A DNA stretch of 64,000 bases from Amycolatopsis vancoresmycina. Its GTDB lineage: Bacteria > Actinomycetota > Actinomycetes > Mycobacteriales > Pseudonocardiaceae. The number at the start of each line of letters is the position of its first letter. Position 1 is the first letter of the stretch. Below, piece by piece: positions 24,792-33,063 of this stretch. The stretch is taken from positions 372,001-436,000 of the forward strand of contig NZ_JNYY01000001.1 in assembly GCF_000716785.1 (NCBI RefSeq), written 5' to 3'. A program made the position numbers and the translations under genes. Below the pieces are notes generated by a model. It did no database searches, had not been told where the DNA came from, and was given only the letters and a program-made list of their open reading frames with translations.

Positions 24792-25724
24792 TCAAGGCAA
24801 CACCACGACGCGGCCCGGGCGGTCCCACGCCCGGGCCGCCTCGTGCAGCGGAACCTTCTCGTAGCCCACGGTCAGCTCGCCCGCCATCGCGTGCCCGACG
24901 ACCGTCAGGAGCGCTTCGCGGCGTTCCTCGGCGGTGAGCTCGTTGTTCGTGTACCCGAGGATCCGCAGTGACCGGCTGCGCAGCAGCGCCGACGGGACCG
25001 CGACCTCCTCGCCGGCCGCGCTGCCGAGGTTGACCAGCCGCCCGCCCGGGCGCAGGGTGCGCAGCGCCGCCGCGGCCGGGACGCCGCACACCGGGTCCAG
25101 CACGAGGTCCACCGGCCCGGCCGCGTCACCCAGCCGCCGGGCCAGCGCATCGACGTCGTCCTCGCCGAGCCGCACGACGGCGTCGGCGCCGAGCCGCTCG
25201 GCCCGCTTCAGCGCGGCCGCCGACCGCGCGCACGCCACGACCCGCCCGGCCCCGGCCACCCGCGCCAGCTGCACGGCCGACTGCCCGACCACGCCACCGG
25301 CCCCGAGCACCAGCACGGTCTCGCCCTCGGCCAGCTCCCCGGTGCCCGTCAGGCACCGCCACGCCGCGACGGCCGACAGCCCGAGCGCCGCGACGAGCGC
25401 GTGGTCGGCCTCCACCGGCAGGGCGACCACGTCGGCGGACGCGGCCACGGCGTGCTCGGCCATGCTGCCGTCGCCGGGCCGCATGCCCGCCGCGGTGGCG
25501 AACCACACCGGTCGCCCGTCCAGCAGCCCGACGCCCTGCACCCCGGGCACGTACGGCGTCGCGGGGACGCCGAAGTAGGACTCGCCGGACGCGCAGAGCA
25601 GGTCGAGCGGGGTGATCGGGGCCGCCGTGACCCGCACGCGCACCTGGCCGGGCCCCGGCTCGGGCGCGGCCCGCTCGGCCACCACCGGCGGCCGGCCCGG
25701 CGTGCGGATTTCAGCCGCGCGCAC
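24792..25724 (-). CDS. MDR-family zinc-independent alcohol dehydrogenase/quinone reductase
   Basis: A 310-residue medium-chain reductase starting at GTG. It has the N-terminal GroES-like fold (PGPGQVRVRVTAAPITPLDLL) and the NAD(P)-binding motif VLVLGAGGVVGQSAVQLAR. The Cys/His zinc ligands of true alcohol dehydrogenases are absent, which puts it with quinone oxidoreductase-like enzymes. It is the last gene of the catabolic operon, 6 bases after the dioxygenase, and may reduce an aromatic or ring-fission intermediate. Confidence 0.88.
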   Translation of the reverse strand: MRAAEIRTPGRPPVVAERAAPEPGPGQVRVRVTAAPITPLDLLCASGESYFGVPATPYVPGVQGVGLLDGRPVWFATAAGMRPGDGSMAEHAVAASADVVALPVEADHALVAALGLSAVAAWRCLTGTGELAEGETVLVLGAGGVVGQSAVQLARVAGAGRVVACARSAAALKRAERLGADAVVRLGEDDVDALARRLGDAAGPVDLVLDPVCGVPAAAALRTLRPGGRLVNLGSAAGEEVAVPSALLRSRSLRILGYTNNELTAEERREALLTVVGHAMAGELTVGYEKVPLHEAARAWDRPGRVVVLP

Positions 25725-25730
25725 CGGCGG

Positions 25731-26591
25731 TCACACCGGCTGCAGGACGAAGTCGTACCGCGCCTCGAGCCACGGTTCCGCCGACTCGCCGCCATCCGGC
25801 GTCGGCCCGGGCTCGCGCGCCTCGAACGTGACCACCAGCTCCTGCTTCGTGCCGAACACGACGTCGCTGTCCAGGTACTGGGCCCCCTCCCGGAACAGGT
25901 GGGTGATCAGCGGCTCGTACCCGGCCGCGTTGATCAGGAAGTGCACGTGGGCCGGCCGGAAGTGGCTGATGTCGGTCCCGCGGATCAGCGCGCCGACCGG
26001 GCCGTCCATCGGGATCGAATACCCCTTCGGCGCGATGGTCCGCAGGCAGTAGGACCCGTCGTCGCGGGTGGCGTACTTCGCCCGCAGCCGGGCCTCGTCG
26101 ATGTCCGGGATCTGCGACTCGTACGCGCCTTCCTCGTCGGCCTGCCAGACGTCGAGGATCGCGCCGGTGACGGGGGAGCCGTCGAGGTCGCGGACCGCGC
26201 CGGTGATGTAGAGCGGCGTGCCCGGCAGGCCGTCGGACATGTCGCCGCCGAACTCCTTCTCCGGCGAACCGTCGATGTGGAACGGGCCCAGCACGGTCGC
26301 CGGGGTCGCCTTCGCGTCGAAGGCGTGGTTCATCTGCACCACCAGCATGCTCAGGCCGAGCACGTCGGAGGCGAGGATGAACTCCTCGCGCTTCTCGTCG
26401 CTGATCTGCCCGGTCTCGGTGAGCCACCGCACGGCGGCCATCCACTCCGGCTCGCTCAGCCGCACTTCGCGGGCGAAGGCGTGCAGGTGACGCACGAGCG
26501 CGGCCATCACCTCCGCGGTCCGCGGATCGTGCGCGCTCGCCCAGCGCTGCGCGGCGAGCTCGGTGATGTTGTCCTCGGTGACCAGCTGCAT
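25731..26591 (-). CDS. Intradiol ring-cleavage dioxygenase
   Basis: A 286-residue protein from ATG 26591 (AGAGGA upstream). All four non-haem Fe(III) ligands are visible: Y157 (GAYESQIP), Y191 (KGYSIP), H215 and H217 (RPAHVHFLI). Length and N-terminal helical dimerisation segment match catechol or hydroxyquinol 1,2-dioxygenases, which open the ring between the two hydroxyls with oxygen. The surrounding genes do not include the usual muconate-cycloisomerase or maleylacetate-reductase genes, so the substrate is open. Confidence 0.9.
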   Translation of the reverse strand: MQLVTEDNITELAAQRWASAHDPRTAEVMAALVRHLHAFAREVRLSEPEWMAAVRWLTETGQISDEKREEFILASDVLGLSMLVVQMNHAFDAKATPATVLGPFHIDGSPEKEFGGDMSDGLPGTPLYITGAVRDLDGSPVTGAILDVWQADEEGAYESQIPDIDEARLRAKYATRDDGSYCLRTIAPKGYSIPMDGPVGALIRGTDISHFRPAHVHFLINAAGYEPLITHLFREGAQYLDSDVVFGTKQELVVTFEAREPGPTPDGGESAEPWLEARYDFVLQPV

Positions 26592-26602
26592 CGGCGTTCC
26601 TC

Positions 26603-27397
26603 TCACGCGTGCGGATCCGGCGGGACCGACCGGTTGTTCAGGTCGACCGACAGGAAGATGTCGTTGGCGACCGGGTGGCGCAGCTCCTCGGCGAGCTGGC
26701 CGATCAGCCCGGCCGTCCTGGCCAGCAGCGCGAACCCGCGCAGCAGCTCCAGCGGCAGCCCGAGGTCGGCGAGCGCGGCGCCGCAGACACCGGCCCCGTT
26801 GAGCGGCAGCGTCTTGCCCAGCACCCGCGGGTGCACCCGGCCGATCGCGGCGAACAGCTGCAGGTGCGGGCCGCGCAGGCCTTCCTCGTCGGCGATGGCG
26901 AACAGCCGCGGGGTGCGCGGGTCGCCGTCCTTGTGCACGTGGTGCCCGAGCCCGGGAACGAACTCCTTCGCCGCGCGGGCCTTTTCGACGGTTTCGAGGG
27001 CGAGCGCGTCCCAGCCTTCGTCGTCGACCGGCAGGGTGTCCACTTCGGACAGCACGGCGTGCAGGAACCGGCCGCAGTCCTCGGTGACGCCCAGGAACCG
27101 CGACCCGCCGCCCAGCAGGCCTGCCGCGAGCGCGCCCTGGACCGAATCCGGCGCGGACAGGTACGTCAGGCGCGTGACGATCGCGGTCGGTGTGAAGCCG
27201 TGGTCGGCCAGCGCCGCCAGTACCGCCTCGAAGACCCTGGTTTCACCGTTGGCCGGACGTCGTTGCGTCGCCAGCCAGAAGGCGAGCTCGCCGAACCCGA
27301 CCGTGCCCATGACGTCTTCGGCCAGGTCCTGCCCGAGCAGCGTGATCGTGTCCTTTGTGGACGCACCGAGGGCGGTTTCGTAGACCGGGTCAGCCAT
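26603..27397 (-). CDS. Citryl-CoA lyase-like short citrate synthase-family enzyme
   Basis: A 264-residue protein, much shorter than the about 430 residues of citrate synthase, corresponding to its catalytic C-terminal part. The conserved PGLGHHVHKDGDPR segment contains the catalytic His and the CoA-binding HK..DPR pattern. Short members split citryl-CoA or similar 3-hydroxy-3-carboxyacyl-CoA into acetyl-CoA and an oxoacid. It overlaps the CoA-transferase gene by 8 bases, so a CoA-activated acid produced there is the probable substrate. Confidence 0.82.
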   Translation of the reverse strand: MADPVYETALGASTKDTITLLGQDLAEDVMGTVGFGELAFWLATQRRPANGETRVFEAVLAALADHGFTPTAIVTRLTYLSAPDSVQGALAAGLLGGGSRFLGVTEDCGRFLHAVLSEVDTLPVDDEGWDALALETVEKARAAKEFVPGLGHHVHKDGDPRTPRLFAIADEEGLRGPHLQLFAAIGRVHPRVLGKTLPLNGAGVCGAALADLGLPLELLRGFALLARTAGLIGQLAEELRHPVANDIFLSVDLNNRSVPPDPHA

Positions 27398-28547
27398 CGG
27401 CGGCCTCCGTCAGCCACGCCCGCAGTTCCGCGCCGTGCTCGTCGAGCTCCGGCGGCGGCAGCCGGTACCCGGCCGGGGTCGCGGAGAACCGGATGGGGTG
27501 CCGGGTGGTCGGGACCGCGCGGTCACCCTCGCCGACCTCGACGACCGGGTCGAGCCCGAAGCGTTCGGCCATCGCGAACCCGCCGTCGATCGTGTTGATC
27601 GGTCCACACGGGACACCGACCTTCGTCAGCGCGTCGAACCAGTCCACCGCACCGCGCTTCGCCAGCCGCTCGACGAGGATCGGCCGGAGCTCCTCGCGGT
27701 GCTTCGTCCGGTCGGCGTTGCGGGCGAACCGCGGATCGTCCGGGACGTCCGGCAGGTCGAGGACCTCGCACAGCCGGCGGAACTGCCCGTCGTTGGCCGC
27801 GGCGACGATCAGGTCGGCGTCGGCGGTCGGCAGCGGCTCGTAGGGGAAGACGCTCGGGTGGGCGTTGCCCATCCGGTACGGCACCACCCCGCCCGCGGCG
27901 TAGGCCGAGCTGTGGTTGACCAGCCCGGTCAGCGCCGAGGACAGCAGGTTGACCTCGACGTGCTGGCCCTCGCCGGCCGCGTCGCGGTGGCGCAGCGCGG
28001 CCAGGATGCCGATCACCGCGTGGTTGCCCGCCATGACGTCGAACACCGAGATCCCCGCCCGGTACGGCGGGCCGTCCGGATCACCGGTCAGGCTCATCAG
28101 GCCCGAAATCGCCTGCACCATCAGGTCATAGCCGGGCACGTGCGCGCCCTCGCCGGCCCCGAAGCCGCTGATCGAGGCGTAGACGCAGCCCGGGTTGGCC
28201 CGGCGGACCGCCGCGTAGTCCAGGCCGTACTTGGCCAGCCCGCCCGGTTTGAAGTTCTCGATCAGCACGTCCGCGCGGGCCGCGAGCTCCCGCGCGACCA
28301 CGGCGTCGGCCTCCTCGCGCAGGTCCAGCGCGATGGACCGCTTCCCGCGGTTGACGCCGAGGTAGTAGGTCGAGACGTCCCCGCGCACCGGCGGCATCCA
28401 CGTGCGCGTCTCGTCGCCCTGCGGGCCCTCGACCTTGACGACGTCGGCGCCCATGTCCGCCAGCAGCATCGTGGCGTACGGGCCGGCCAGCACCCGGGAG
28501 AAGTCCGCGACCAGCAGCCCGGACAGCGGGCCGGTGGGTGGTTCCAC
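27390..28547 (-). CDS. Family III CoA-transferase (CaiB/BaiF)
   Basis: A 385-residue protein starting at GTG 28547 with GGAGG 8 bases upstream. It has LLVADFSRVLAGPYATMLLAD, DMGADVVKVEGP and the catalytic-Asp region YYLGVNRGKRSIALDL, all usual for formyl-CoA/CaiB-type transferases that move CoA between carboxylic acids through an aspartyl thioester. It is the first gene of the four-gene catabolic operon. Candidate operator half-sites lie in front of it. Confidence 0.92.
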   Translation of the reverse strand: MEPPTGPLSGLLVADFSRVLAGPYATMLLADMGADVVKVEGPQGDETRTWMPPVRGDVSTYYLGVNRGKRSIALDLREEADAVVARELAARADVLIENFKPGGLAKYGLDYAAVRRANPGCVYASISGFGAGEGAHVPGYDLMVQAISGLMSLTGDPDGPPYRAGISVFDVMAGNHAVIGILAALRHRDAAGEGQHVEVNLLSSALTGLVNHSSAYAAGGVVPYRMGNAHPSVFPYEPLPTADADLIVAAANDGQFRRLCEVLDLPDVPDDPRFARNADRTKHREELRPILVERLAKRGAVDWFDALTKVGVPCGPINTIDGGFAMAERFGLDPVVEVGEGDRAVPTTRHPIRFSATPAGYRLPPPELDEHGAELRAWLTEAADG

Positions 28548-28563
28548 GCAGTGCCTCCACTCG

Positions 28564-28589
28564 TGTCCGCCTGTCGGACTGTTGTCCGC
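28564..28589. promoter_or_regulatory. Candidate IclR-family operator before the CoA-transferase operon
   Basis: TGTCCGC (28564-28570) and TGTCCGC (28583-28589) are direct repeats with an inverted GTCGGAC (28573-28579) between them; GTCCG/CGGAC forms an inverted pair. The same heptamer pair occurs in front of the amidohydrolase at 29563-29579. Confidence 0.5.
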
Positions 28590-28635
28590 CAGTCTGCGAC
28601 AGGGGGCGGCCGCGGTCAAGGCGCCTGCCGCGGCT

Positions 28636-28681
28636 GTCGTGAGTGGTAAGGCGCGTTCTAACCCGCCTTACCACTCACGAC
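28636..28681. repeat. Dispersed hairpin repeat, copy 2
   Basis: Arms GTCGTGAGTGGTAAGGCG (28636-28653) and CGCCTTACCACTCACGAC (28664-28681), 18 bp, around loop CGTTCTAACC. It is copy 1 (7082-7129) in the opposite orientation. The regulator's TAG stop codon lies in its loop and its last residues (VVSGKAG) are encoded by the arm. Confidence 0.85.
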
Positions 28682-29470
28682 CACGTGCGGAACGTCGGCG
28701 AGGCGGGCGAAGTCGGCGCTGATCTCGCCCGCCGTCTGCAGCAGCAGCGGCAGGTGGTGCTCCAGCAGCCGCTCGACCGTCGTCTCGGCGGCGTGGCAGT
28801 TCACGTTCACCCCGGCGATCACCCGGCCCGAGCCGTCGCGCAGCGGCGCGGCCACCGACCGGATGCCCAGCGCGAGCTGCTCGTCGGTCAGCGCCCAGCC
28901 GCGCGCGCGGACTTCGCGCAGCTCGGCGTCGCGCTCGGCCCGGCCCGGCTGCCAGCGGGGGACCAGCCCCGACCGGGTCGGCTCGGCCAGCACCGCCTCC
29001 AGCTCGTCCGGCGGCAGGGCCGCGAGCTGCACCTTGCCCAGCGACGTCGGCAGCGCCGGGAACCGGGTGCCGATCTGCACGCTCAGTCCCACGATCTTCG
29101 GCACCGCGACCCGGGCGACGTAGACGATGTCGGAGCCGTCGAGCTGGGCGATCGAACACGATTCGTCCGTGCGCGCGACCAGCCGTTCCAGGTGCGGGCG
29201 GGCCACCTCCCACAAGCCCGTGGAGTGCACGTAGGCGACGCCGAGGTCCAGCACCCGCGGGGTGAGGGAGTAGTCGCGCCCGTCGGTGCGGACGTAGCCG
29301 AGCTCTTCGAGGGTCAGCAGGATCCGGCGCGCGGTCGGGCGGGCCAGCCCGGTGGCCGTGGCGACCTCGGCCAGCGTCATCGCGCGCCGGCCCGGCCGGA
29401 ACGCCGTGATCACCTCGAGCCCGCGCGCCAGCGCCTCGATGAAGTCGGGACCCGTTCCCTCGCGTGGCAT
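28658..29470 (-). CDS. IclR family regulator (PcaR/PobR-like)
   Basis: Starts at ATG 29470 with GAGGGAGG upstream; 270 residues. The N-terminal winged HTH is preceded by PDFIEALARGLEVITAF, a phrase common in PcaR/PobR-type regulators of aromatic catabolism, and continues TLAEVATATGLARPTARRIL. The effector domain (RVAVPKIVGLSVQIGTRFP, GVNVNCHAAE) follows. The C-terminus runs into the hairpin repeat and ends ...VVVSGKAG. It is flanked by the CoA-transferase operon and a divergent amidohydrolase, which it probably controls. Confidence 0.92.
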   Translation of the reverse strand: MPREGTGPDFIEALARGLEVITAFRPGRRAMTLAEVATATGLARPTARRILLTLEELGYVRTDGRDYSLTPRVLDLGVAYVHSTGLWEVARPHLERLVARTDESCSIAQLDGSDIVYVARVAVPKIVGLSVQIGTRFPALPTSLGKVQLAALPPDELEAVLAEPTRSGLVPRWQPGRAERDAELREVRARGWALTDEQLALGIRSVAAPLRDGSGRVIAGVNVNCHAAETTVERLLEHHLPLLLQTAGEISADFARLADVPHVVVSGKAG

Positions 29471-29562
29471 CGCGACCTCCCTCTGCAATGTCCTCCCCGG
29501 CAGCGTAGCCGGGGGGATTGACACCGGCGCGGCACTGGGCAAAGGTGGCGGCACCCGGCGAG

Positions 29563-29579
29563 TGTCCGCGCAGCGGACA
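29563..29579. promoter_or_regulatory. Candidate IclR-family operator before the amidohydrolase
   Basis: TGTCCGC-GCA-GCGGACA, a perfect 7-bp inverted repeat in the 131-base divergent region, 22 bases before the amidohydrolase start. It shares TGTCCGC with the region in front of the CoA-transferase. Confidence 0.6.
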
Positions 29580-29601
29580 AGTGTACGCAACGGAGGCAGC
29601 C

Positions 29602-31017
29602 ATGTCCGGATCGATCGTCCTGCGGGGTGGCACGGTGCTGACCCTCGACGACGCGCGCCGCGTCCTGCCCGGCGAAGACGTCTTGGTCGACGGCGACCGC
29701 ATCGCCGCGATCGGGCCGTCGCTGGAGGTCCCGGCGGGCACCACCGAGATCGACGCCGCCGGCGGCATCGTCATGCCGGGGATGATCGACACCCACCGCC
29801 ACCTGTGGCAGACCGCCATGCGCGGCTACGGCGCCGACTGGACGCTGACCCAGTACTTCGTCTGGTACTACCTCGAGTGGGGCAAGGTGTTCCGCCCCGA
29901 AGACATCTACGCCGGCAACCTGCTCGGCGCCCTGGAAGCCCTCGAAGCCGGCGTCACCACCACCGTCGACTGGTCCCACGGCCTGCAGACGACCCAGCAC
30001 GCCGACGCCGCCGCCGACGCGCTCGAATCCGTCCCCGGCCGGTTCGTGCTGGCCTACGGCAACATCCAGGACGCCCCGGCGAACTGGACCGGCACGCCCG
30101 AGTTCCGCGACTTCGTCTCGCGGCGGACGGGCGGTGACCTCGGCTTCCAGCTCGCCTTCGACGTCACCGGCGACCCGGCGTTCCCCGAGAAACCCGCGTT
30201 CGAGGTGGCCCGCGACCTCGGCGTGCCGGTGACCACGCACGCCGGCGTCTGGGGCGCCACCGGCGACGACGGCATCCGGCTGATGCACGACCACGGGTTC
30301 ATGACCCCGGAGACGATCTACGTCCACGGCGCGTCGCTCTCGGCGGACTCCTACCACCGGATCGCCGCGACCGGCGGATCGGTGTCGGTCTCGACCGAAA
30401 GCGAGCAGAGTGCCGGCCAGGGCTACCCGCCCACTTGGGCGCTCCGCAAGTACGGCATCCCGGTGTCGCTGTCGATGGACACGTCGGTGTGGTGGAGCGG
30501 CGACCTGTTCTCCGCCATGCGCGCCACCCTCGGCGCCGACCGGTCCCGCGAGCACCTGGAGGCCCACGCCAAGGGCGAGACGGTGACCCACGCGGCGCTG
30601 CGCGCGGAACAGGTCGTCGAATGGGCCACCCGCGGCGGCGCCGCCGCGCTGGGCCGCTCGGACCTGGGCAGCCTCGAGGCCGGCAAGAAGGCCGACGTCG
30701 TGCTGCTGAAGAACGACGCGTCCCCGGCGTCGTTCCCGCTGCTCAACCCCTACGGCCACGTCGCCTTCCAGGCCCAGCGCGGCGACGTCCACACCGTGCT
30801 GGTCGACGGCCGGATCGTCAAACGCGACGGCAAGCTGGTCGGCGCCGACCTCGCGGCGGTCCGGCGGCGCGTCGAAGACACGGTGGAACACCTGCGCGCG
30901 CAGCTGGGGGAGGAGGCGTGGCGGCAGGGGATGAACCCCGACGTCCCGGAGACGAAGGTGCTGGACAACCCGTACACCTACACCGACTACCAGAGCGACC
31001 GCACCCACGGCGGCTGA
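29602..31017 (+). CDS. Amidohydrolase family protein (chlorohydrolase/deaminase type)
   Basis: A 471-residue protein with CGGAGG before the ATG. Metal-binding features of the amidohydrolase barrel are in order: GMIDTHRHLWQ (HxH), VTTHAGVWG (His), VHGASLSAD (His) and LSMDTSVWW (Asp), with a beta-sandwich formed by the N- and C-terminal ends. ATZ/TRZ-type members remove amino or halogen groups from heterocycles or aromatic rings. Its position divergent from the IclR gene and next to a ring-cleavage operon suggests it makes a precursor for that pathway. Confidence 0.88.
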   Translation: MSGSIVLRGGTVLTLDDARRVLPGEDVLVDGDRIAAIGPSLEVPAGTTEIDAAGGIVMPGMIDTHRHLWQTAMRGYGADWTLTQYFVWYYLEWGKVFRPEDIYAGNLLGALEALEAGVTTTVDWSHGLQTTQHADAAADALESVPGRFVLAYGNIQDAPANWTGTPEFRDFVSRRTGGDLGFQLAFDVTGDPAFPEKPAFEVARDLGVPVTTHAGVWGATGDDGIRLMHDHGFMTPETIYVHGASLSADSYHRIAATGGSVSVSTESEQSAGQGYPPTWALRKYGIPVSLSMDTSVWWSGDLFSAMRATLGADRSREHLEAHAKGETVTHAALRAEQVVEWATRGGAAALGRSDLGSLEAGKKADVVLLKNDASPASFPLLNPYGHVAFQAQRGDVHTVLVDGRIVKRDGKLVGADLAAVRRRVEDTVEHLRAQLGEEAWRQGMNPDVPETKVLDNPYTYTDYQSDRTHGG

Positions 31018-31033
31018 GCTACCGTTGCGGCCC

Positions 31034-31528
31034 GTGGCCCAGGTCTTCGTCCAGCCCGCCTACGGCACCGCCGACGCCCGCCGGTACGGGGCGGAATCCC
31101 TCGAGCGGGCCGTCGCCTTCGGCGCGTTCGCCGACCTGCTCCACCCCGCGGACCTCGCCCGCCTGACCACCCTGCACCCGGGCGGCCGGGCCCGGTTCTG
31201 GGGCGCCAAGGACAAGTACGACCGCCGGATGGACACCGTCACCACCGGCGACGTCGTGCTGTTCACCGGCCGCAAGCACGTCCAGGCCACCGCGGAGGTC
31301 GGGCACGCGTTCCGCAACCCCGGTTTCGCCCGCCGCCTCTGGCGGCCGGACCCGGGCAAGTGCCTGTTCAGCAACGTCTACAGCCTGCGGCGCTACCGGC
31401 GTGTCGAGCTGCCGTACGAGGCGATCTGGGCGCTGCCCGGCTTCACGCCCGGCGACAACTTCATGGGACTGCGGTTCCTCGACGAGGCCAGGTCGGCCGC
31501 GGTGCGGGAGCTGCTGGCCACGAGCTGA
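31034..31528 (+). CDS. Hypothetical protein with possible EVE/PUA-like fold
   Basis: A 164-residue protein starting at GTG 31034 (an in-frame TTG at 31025 is also possible; neither has a good ribosome site). FWGAKDKYDRRMDTVTTGDV followed by VLFTGRKHVQATAEVGHAF resembles the EVE/YTH-like domains at the front of some modification-dependent restriction proteins, which read modified bases. No nuclease domain is attached. The family assignment is weak. Confidence 0.55.
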   Translation: MAQVFVQPAYGTADARRYGAESLERAVAFGAFADLLHPADLARLTTLHPGGRARFWGAKDKYDRRMDTVTTGDVVLFTGRKHVQATAEVGHAFRNPGFARRLWRPDPGKCLFSNVYSLRRYRRVELPYEAIWALPGFTPGDNFMGLRFLDEARSAAVRELLATS

Positions 31529-31567
31529 GCGAGCCGGGCCCGCCTTCGCGGTCCCGGCTCGCTCAGC
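31524..31567. terminator. Strong bidirectional terminator hairpin
   Basis: GCTGAGCGAGCCGGG (31524-31538) pairs perfectly with CCCGGCTCGCTCAGC (31553-31567), a 15-bp stem with a 14-base loop, starting at the stop codon of the plus-strand gene and facing the convergent gene's stop at 31588. Confidence 0.75.
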
Positions 31568-31587
31568 TTCGGCTCCGACGGCGGGGG

Positions 31588-32469
31588 TCAGCCCTGGTCG
31601 TAGTCGTAGTCGTTGTCCGCGTCGTGGTAGGCCCACGCGTCGTCGTCGTTGGCGTTGGCCTCCGCGGTGACCGAGTGCGCCTCGGCACCGTCGATCCCCG
31701 CCGCGGTGTACCACGAGTGGTGACCCGCGTAGTCCGGCACGGCCACCGAGTGCGCACCCTCGGACGAAGCGCCGTTCGGGCCCGCCGTCAGCTTCTCCGC
31801 CTCGTAGGTGGCGTAGTGCTCACCCGCGTGGCTCCAGACGTGCCCCGACGTCGCACCGTCGATGCCGGCCGAGTGCGTCTCCGCACCGTAGCTGGCGTCG
31901 TGGTCGTAGTCGTTGTCGTGGTTCCAGCCGTTGTGGTGGTCGTAACCGTTGTGGTCGTAACCGTTGTCGTTGTTGTCGTAGTCGTCGCAACCACAGCCGT
32001 TGTTGTCGTACGCCGGGTGGCTGTGGGCGGCAGGCGCCTCCTCGACCGGGTCGGGGTGGCTCACGGCGTGGTGGACCACGTGGTGGTCGTAACCGTTGTC
32101 GTTGTTGTCGTAGTCGTTGCAGCCGCAGCCGTCGTAGTCGTTGTCGTCGCCGTACCAGCCGTCGTGCGTGGCGTGGTGCCACGGCTGGTTCCAGTGGTGG
32201 TCACCGGACTCTTCGGTCTCGGTGACGGAGGCGCCACCGACACCGGCCACGGCGGAGTCCGAGCCGGACCAGTGGTGGCCCCACCAGGTGCCGCCTTCGT
32301 CGGTGTCGGTCGTGCCCGCACCACCGATGCCGGCCCAGGCGCTGGAGCTTTCGGCGCTCCACGAGTCGTTCGGCCAGTCGAGCGGATGAGCGGTCGCCGG
32401 GCCGGCGATGACGAGGGAAAGCGGCAGCGCGAAAGCGCCGGCGACAGCCAGTCGTCGCAATGTGGACAT
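31588..32469 (-). CDS. Secreted Asp/Asn/His/Tyr-rich repeat protein
   Basis: Starts at ATG 32469 (MSTLRRLAVAGAFALPLSL, signal peptide ending near ATAHP); 293 residues. The mature protein has blocks such as GCGCNDYDNNDNGYDHH repeated twice (with CGC pairs), plus several related glycine- and serine-flanked motifs (AGIDGA, TAGPNGAS, AGVGGAS). The composition is dominated by Asp, Asn, His, Tyr and Trp with almost no Lys or Arg, which would bind divalent metals. I know no named family; a surface or aerial-structure component is a guess. Confidence 0.7.
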   Translation of the reverse strand: MSTLRRLAVAGAFALPLSLVIAGPATAHPLDWPNDSWSAESSSAWAGIGGAGTTDTDEGGTWWGHHWSGSDSAVAGVGGASVTETEESGDHHWNQPWHHATHDGWYGDDNDYDGCGCNDYDNNDNGYDHHVVHHAVSHPDPVEEAPAAHSHPAYDNNGCGCDDYDNNDNGYDHNGYDHHNGWNHDNDYDHDASYGAETHSAGIDGATSGHVWSHAGEHYATYEAEKLTAGPNGASSEGAHSVAVPDYAGHHSWYTAAGIDGAEAHSVTAEANANDDDAWAYHDADNDYDYDQG

Positions 32470-33063
32470 GATTTCTCGGGGTTCCCTTCCTGAGTGCGAC
32501 TCCGGTTTCATTCGGGGTCCGGACGTCGGGGCAGAAGTTCTGTCCGGTATGGACGTTACCGCCCTGCGGAGGGCGTTGACCTGCGCAAAGACCCGATCGG
32601 TGCGCGAGAACCGCCGAGTGGAGGACAGATGCGGAAGGGGGTCGGACAAGCCTAGGCCGCCCCCGGCGGGACGGTCGGAATGAATGGCGGGAAATCACTC
32701 GCTCAGGTAGTGCTCCGTTTAACGCGAGAATCGCGGGGGTGGGACGCGGCGGCGGCACCGGGGCGCCGGCGGGCGCCGGGGCCGTCCGGGCGGCGCCGGC
32801 CGGGGCAGCCGCCACCCGGCGGCTAGCGGGCTCCGGCAGACGGCCGCACCGGCTCGGCCGCCCGAGCCGCCCGCCGGCGGGGAATTCCGGCCGCGAACCC
32901 CGCGGTCGGCCACGATAACAGAACCGTCCACCGATTGTTCCCACGGTATTCACAGTCGTGGAGTAATCACCGCTTTTTTGGTTACCTCGTACACCCGAAA
33001 ATCGCATGGATTGACACGATCGGCCCAAAGCGTTTCGCGAAGAAGTTGCGTAGGTTTCACGGC
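32470..33063. other. 594-base intergenic region, divergent promoters
   Basis: Holds the upstream regions of the Asp/His-rich gene and the beta-helix gene; no gene is supported. About 32720-32900 is extremely GC-rich, whereas about 32915-33060 is AT-rich for this genome (T6 run at 32974-32980). A TTGACA hexamer (33011-33016) lies 48 bases before the beta-helix start, but no matching -10 element stands at the right distance. Confidence 0.5.

Noticed and set aside
33011..33056. Sigma-70 promoter (TTGACA ... TAGGTT) before the beta-helix gene
   Set aside because: The two elements are 34 bases apart, too far for one promoter, and no better -10 lies at 16-19 bases.
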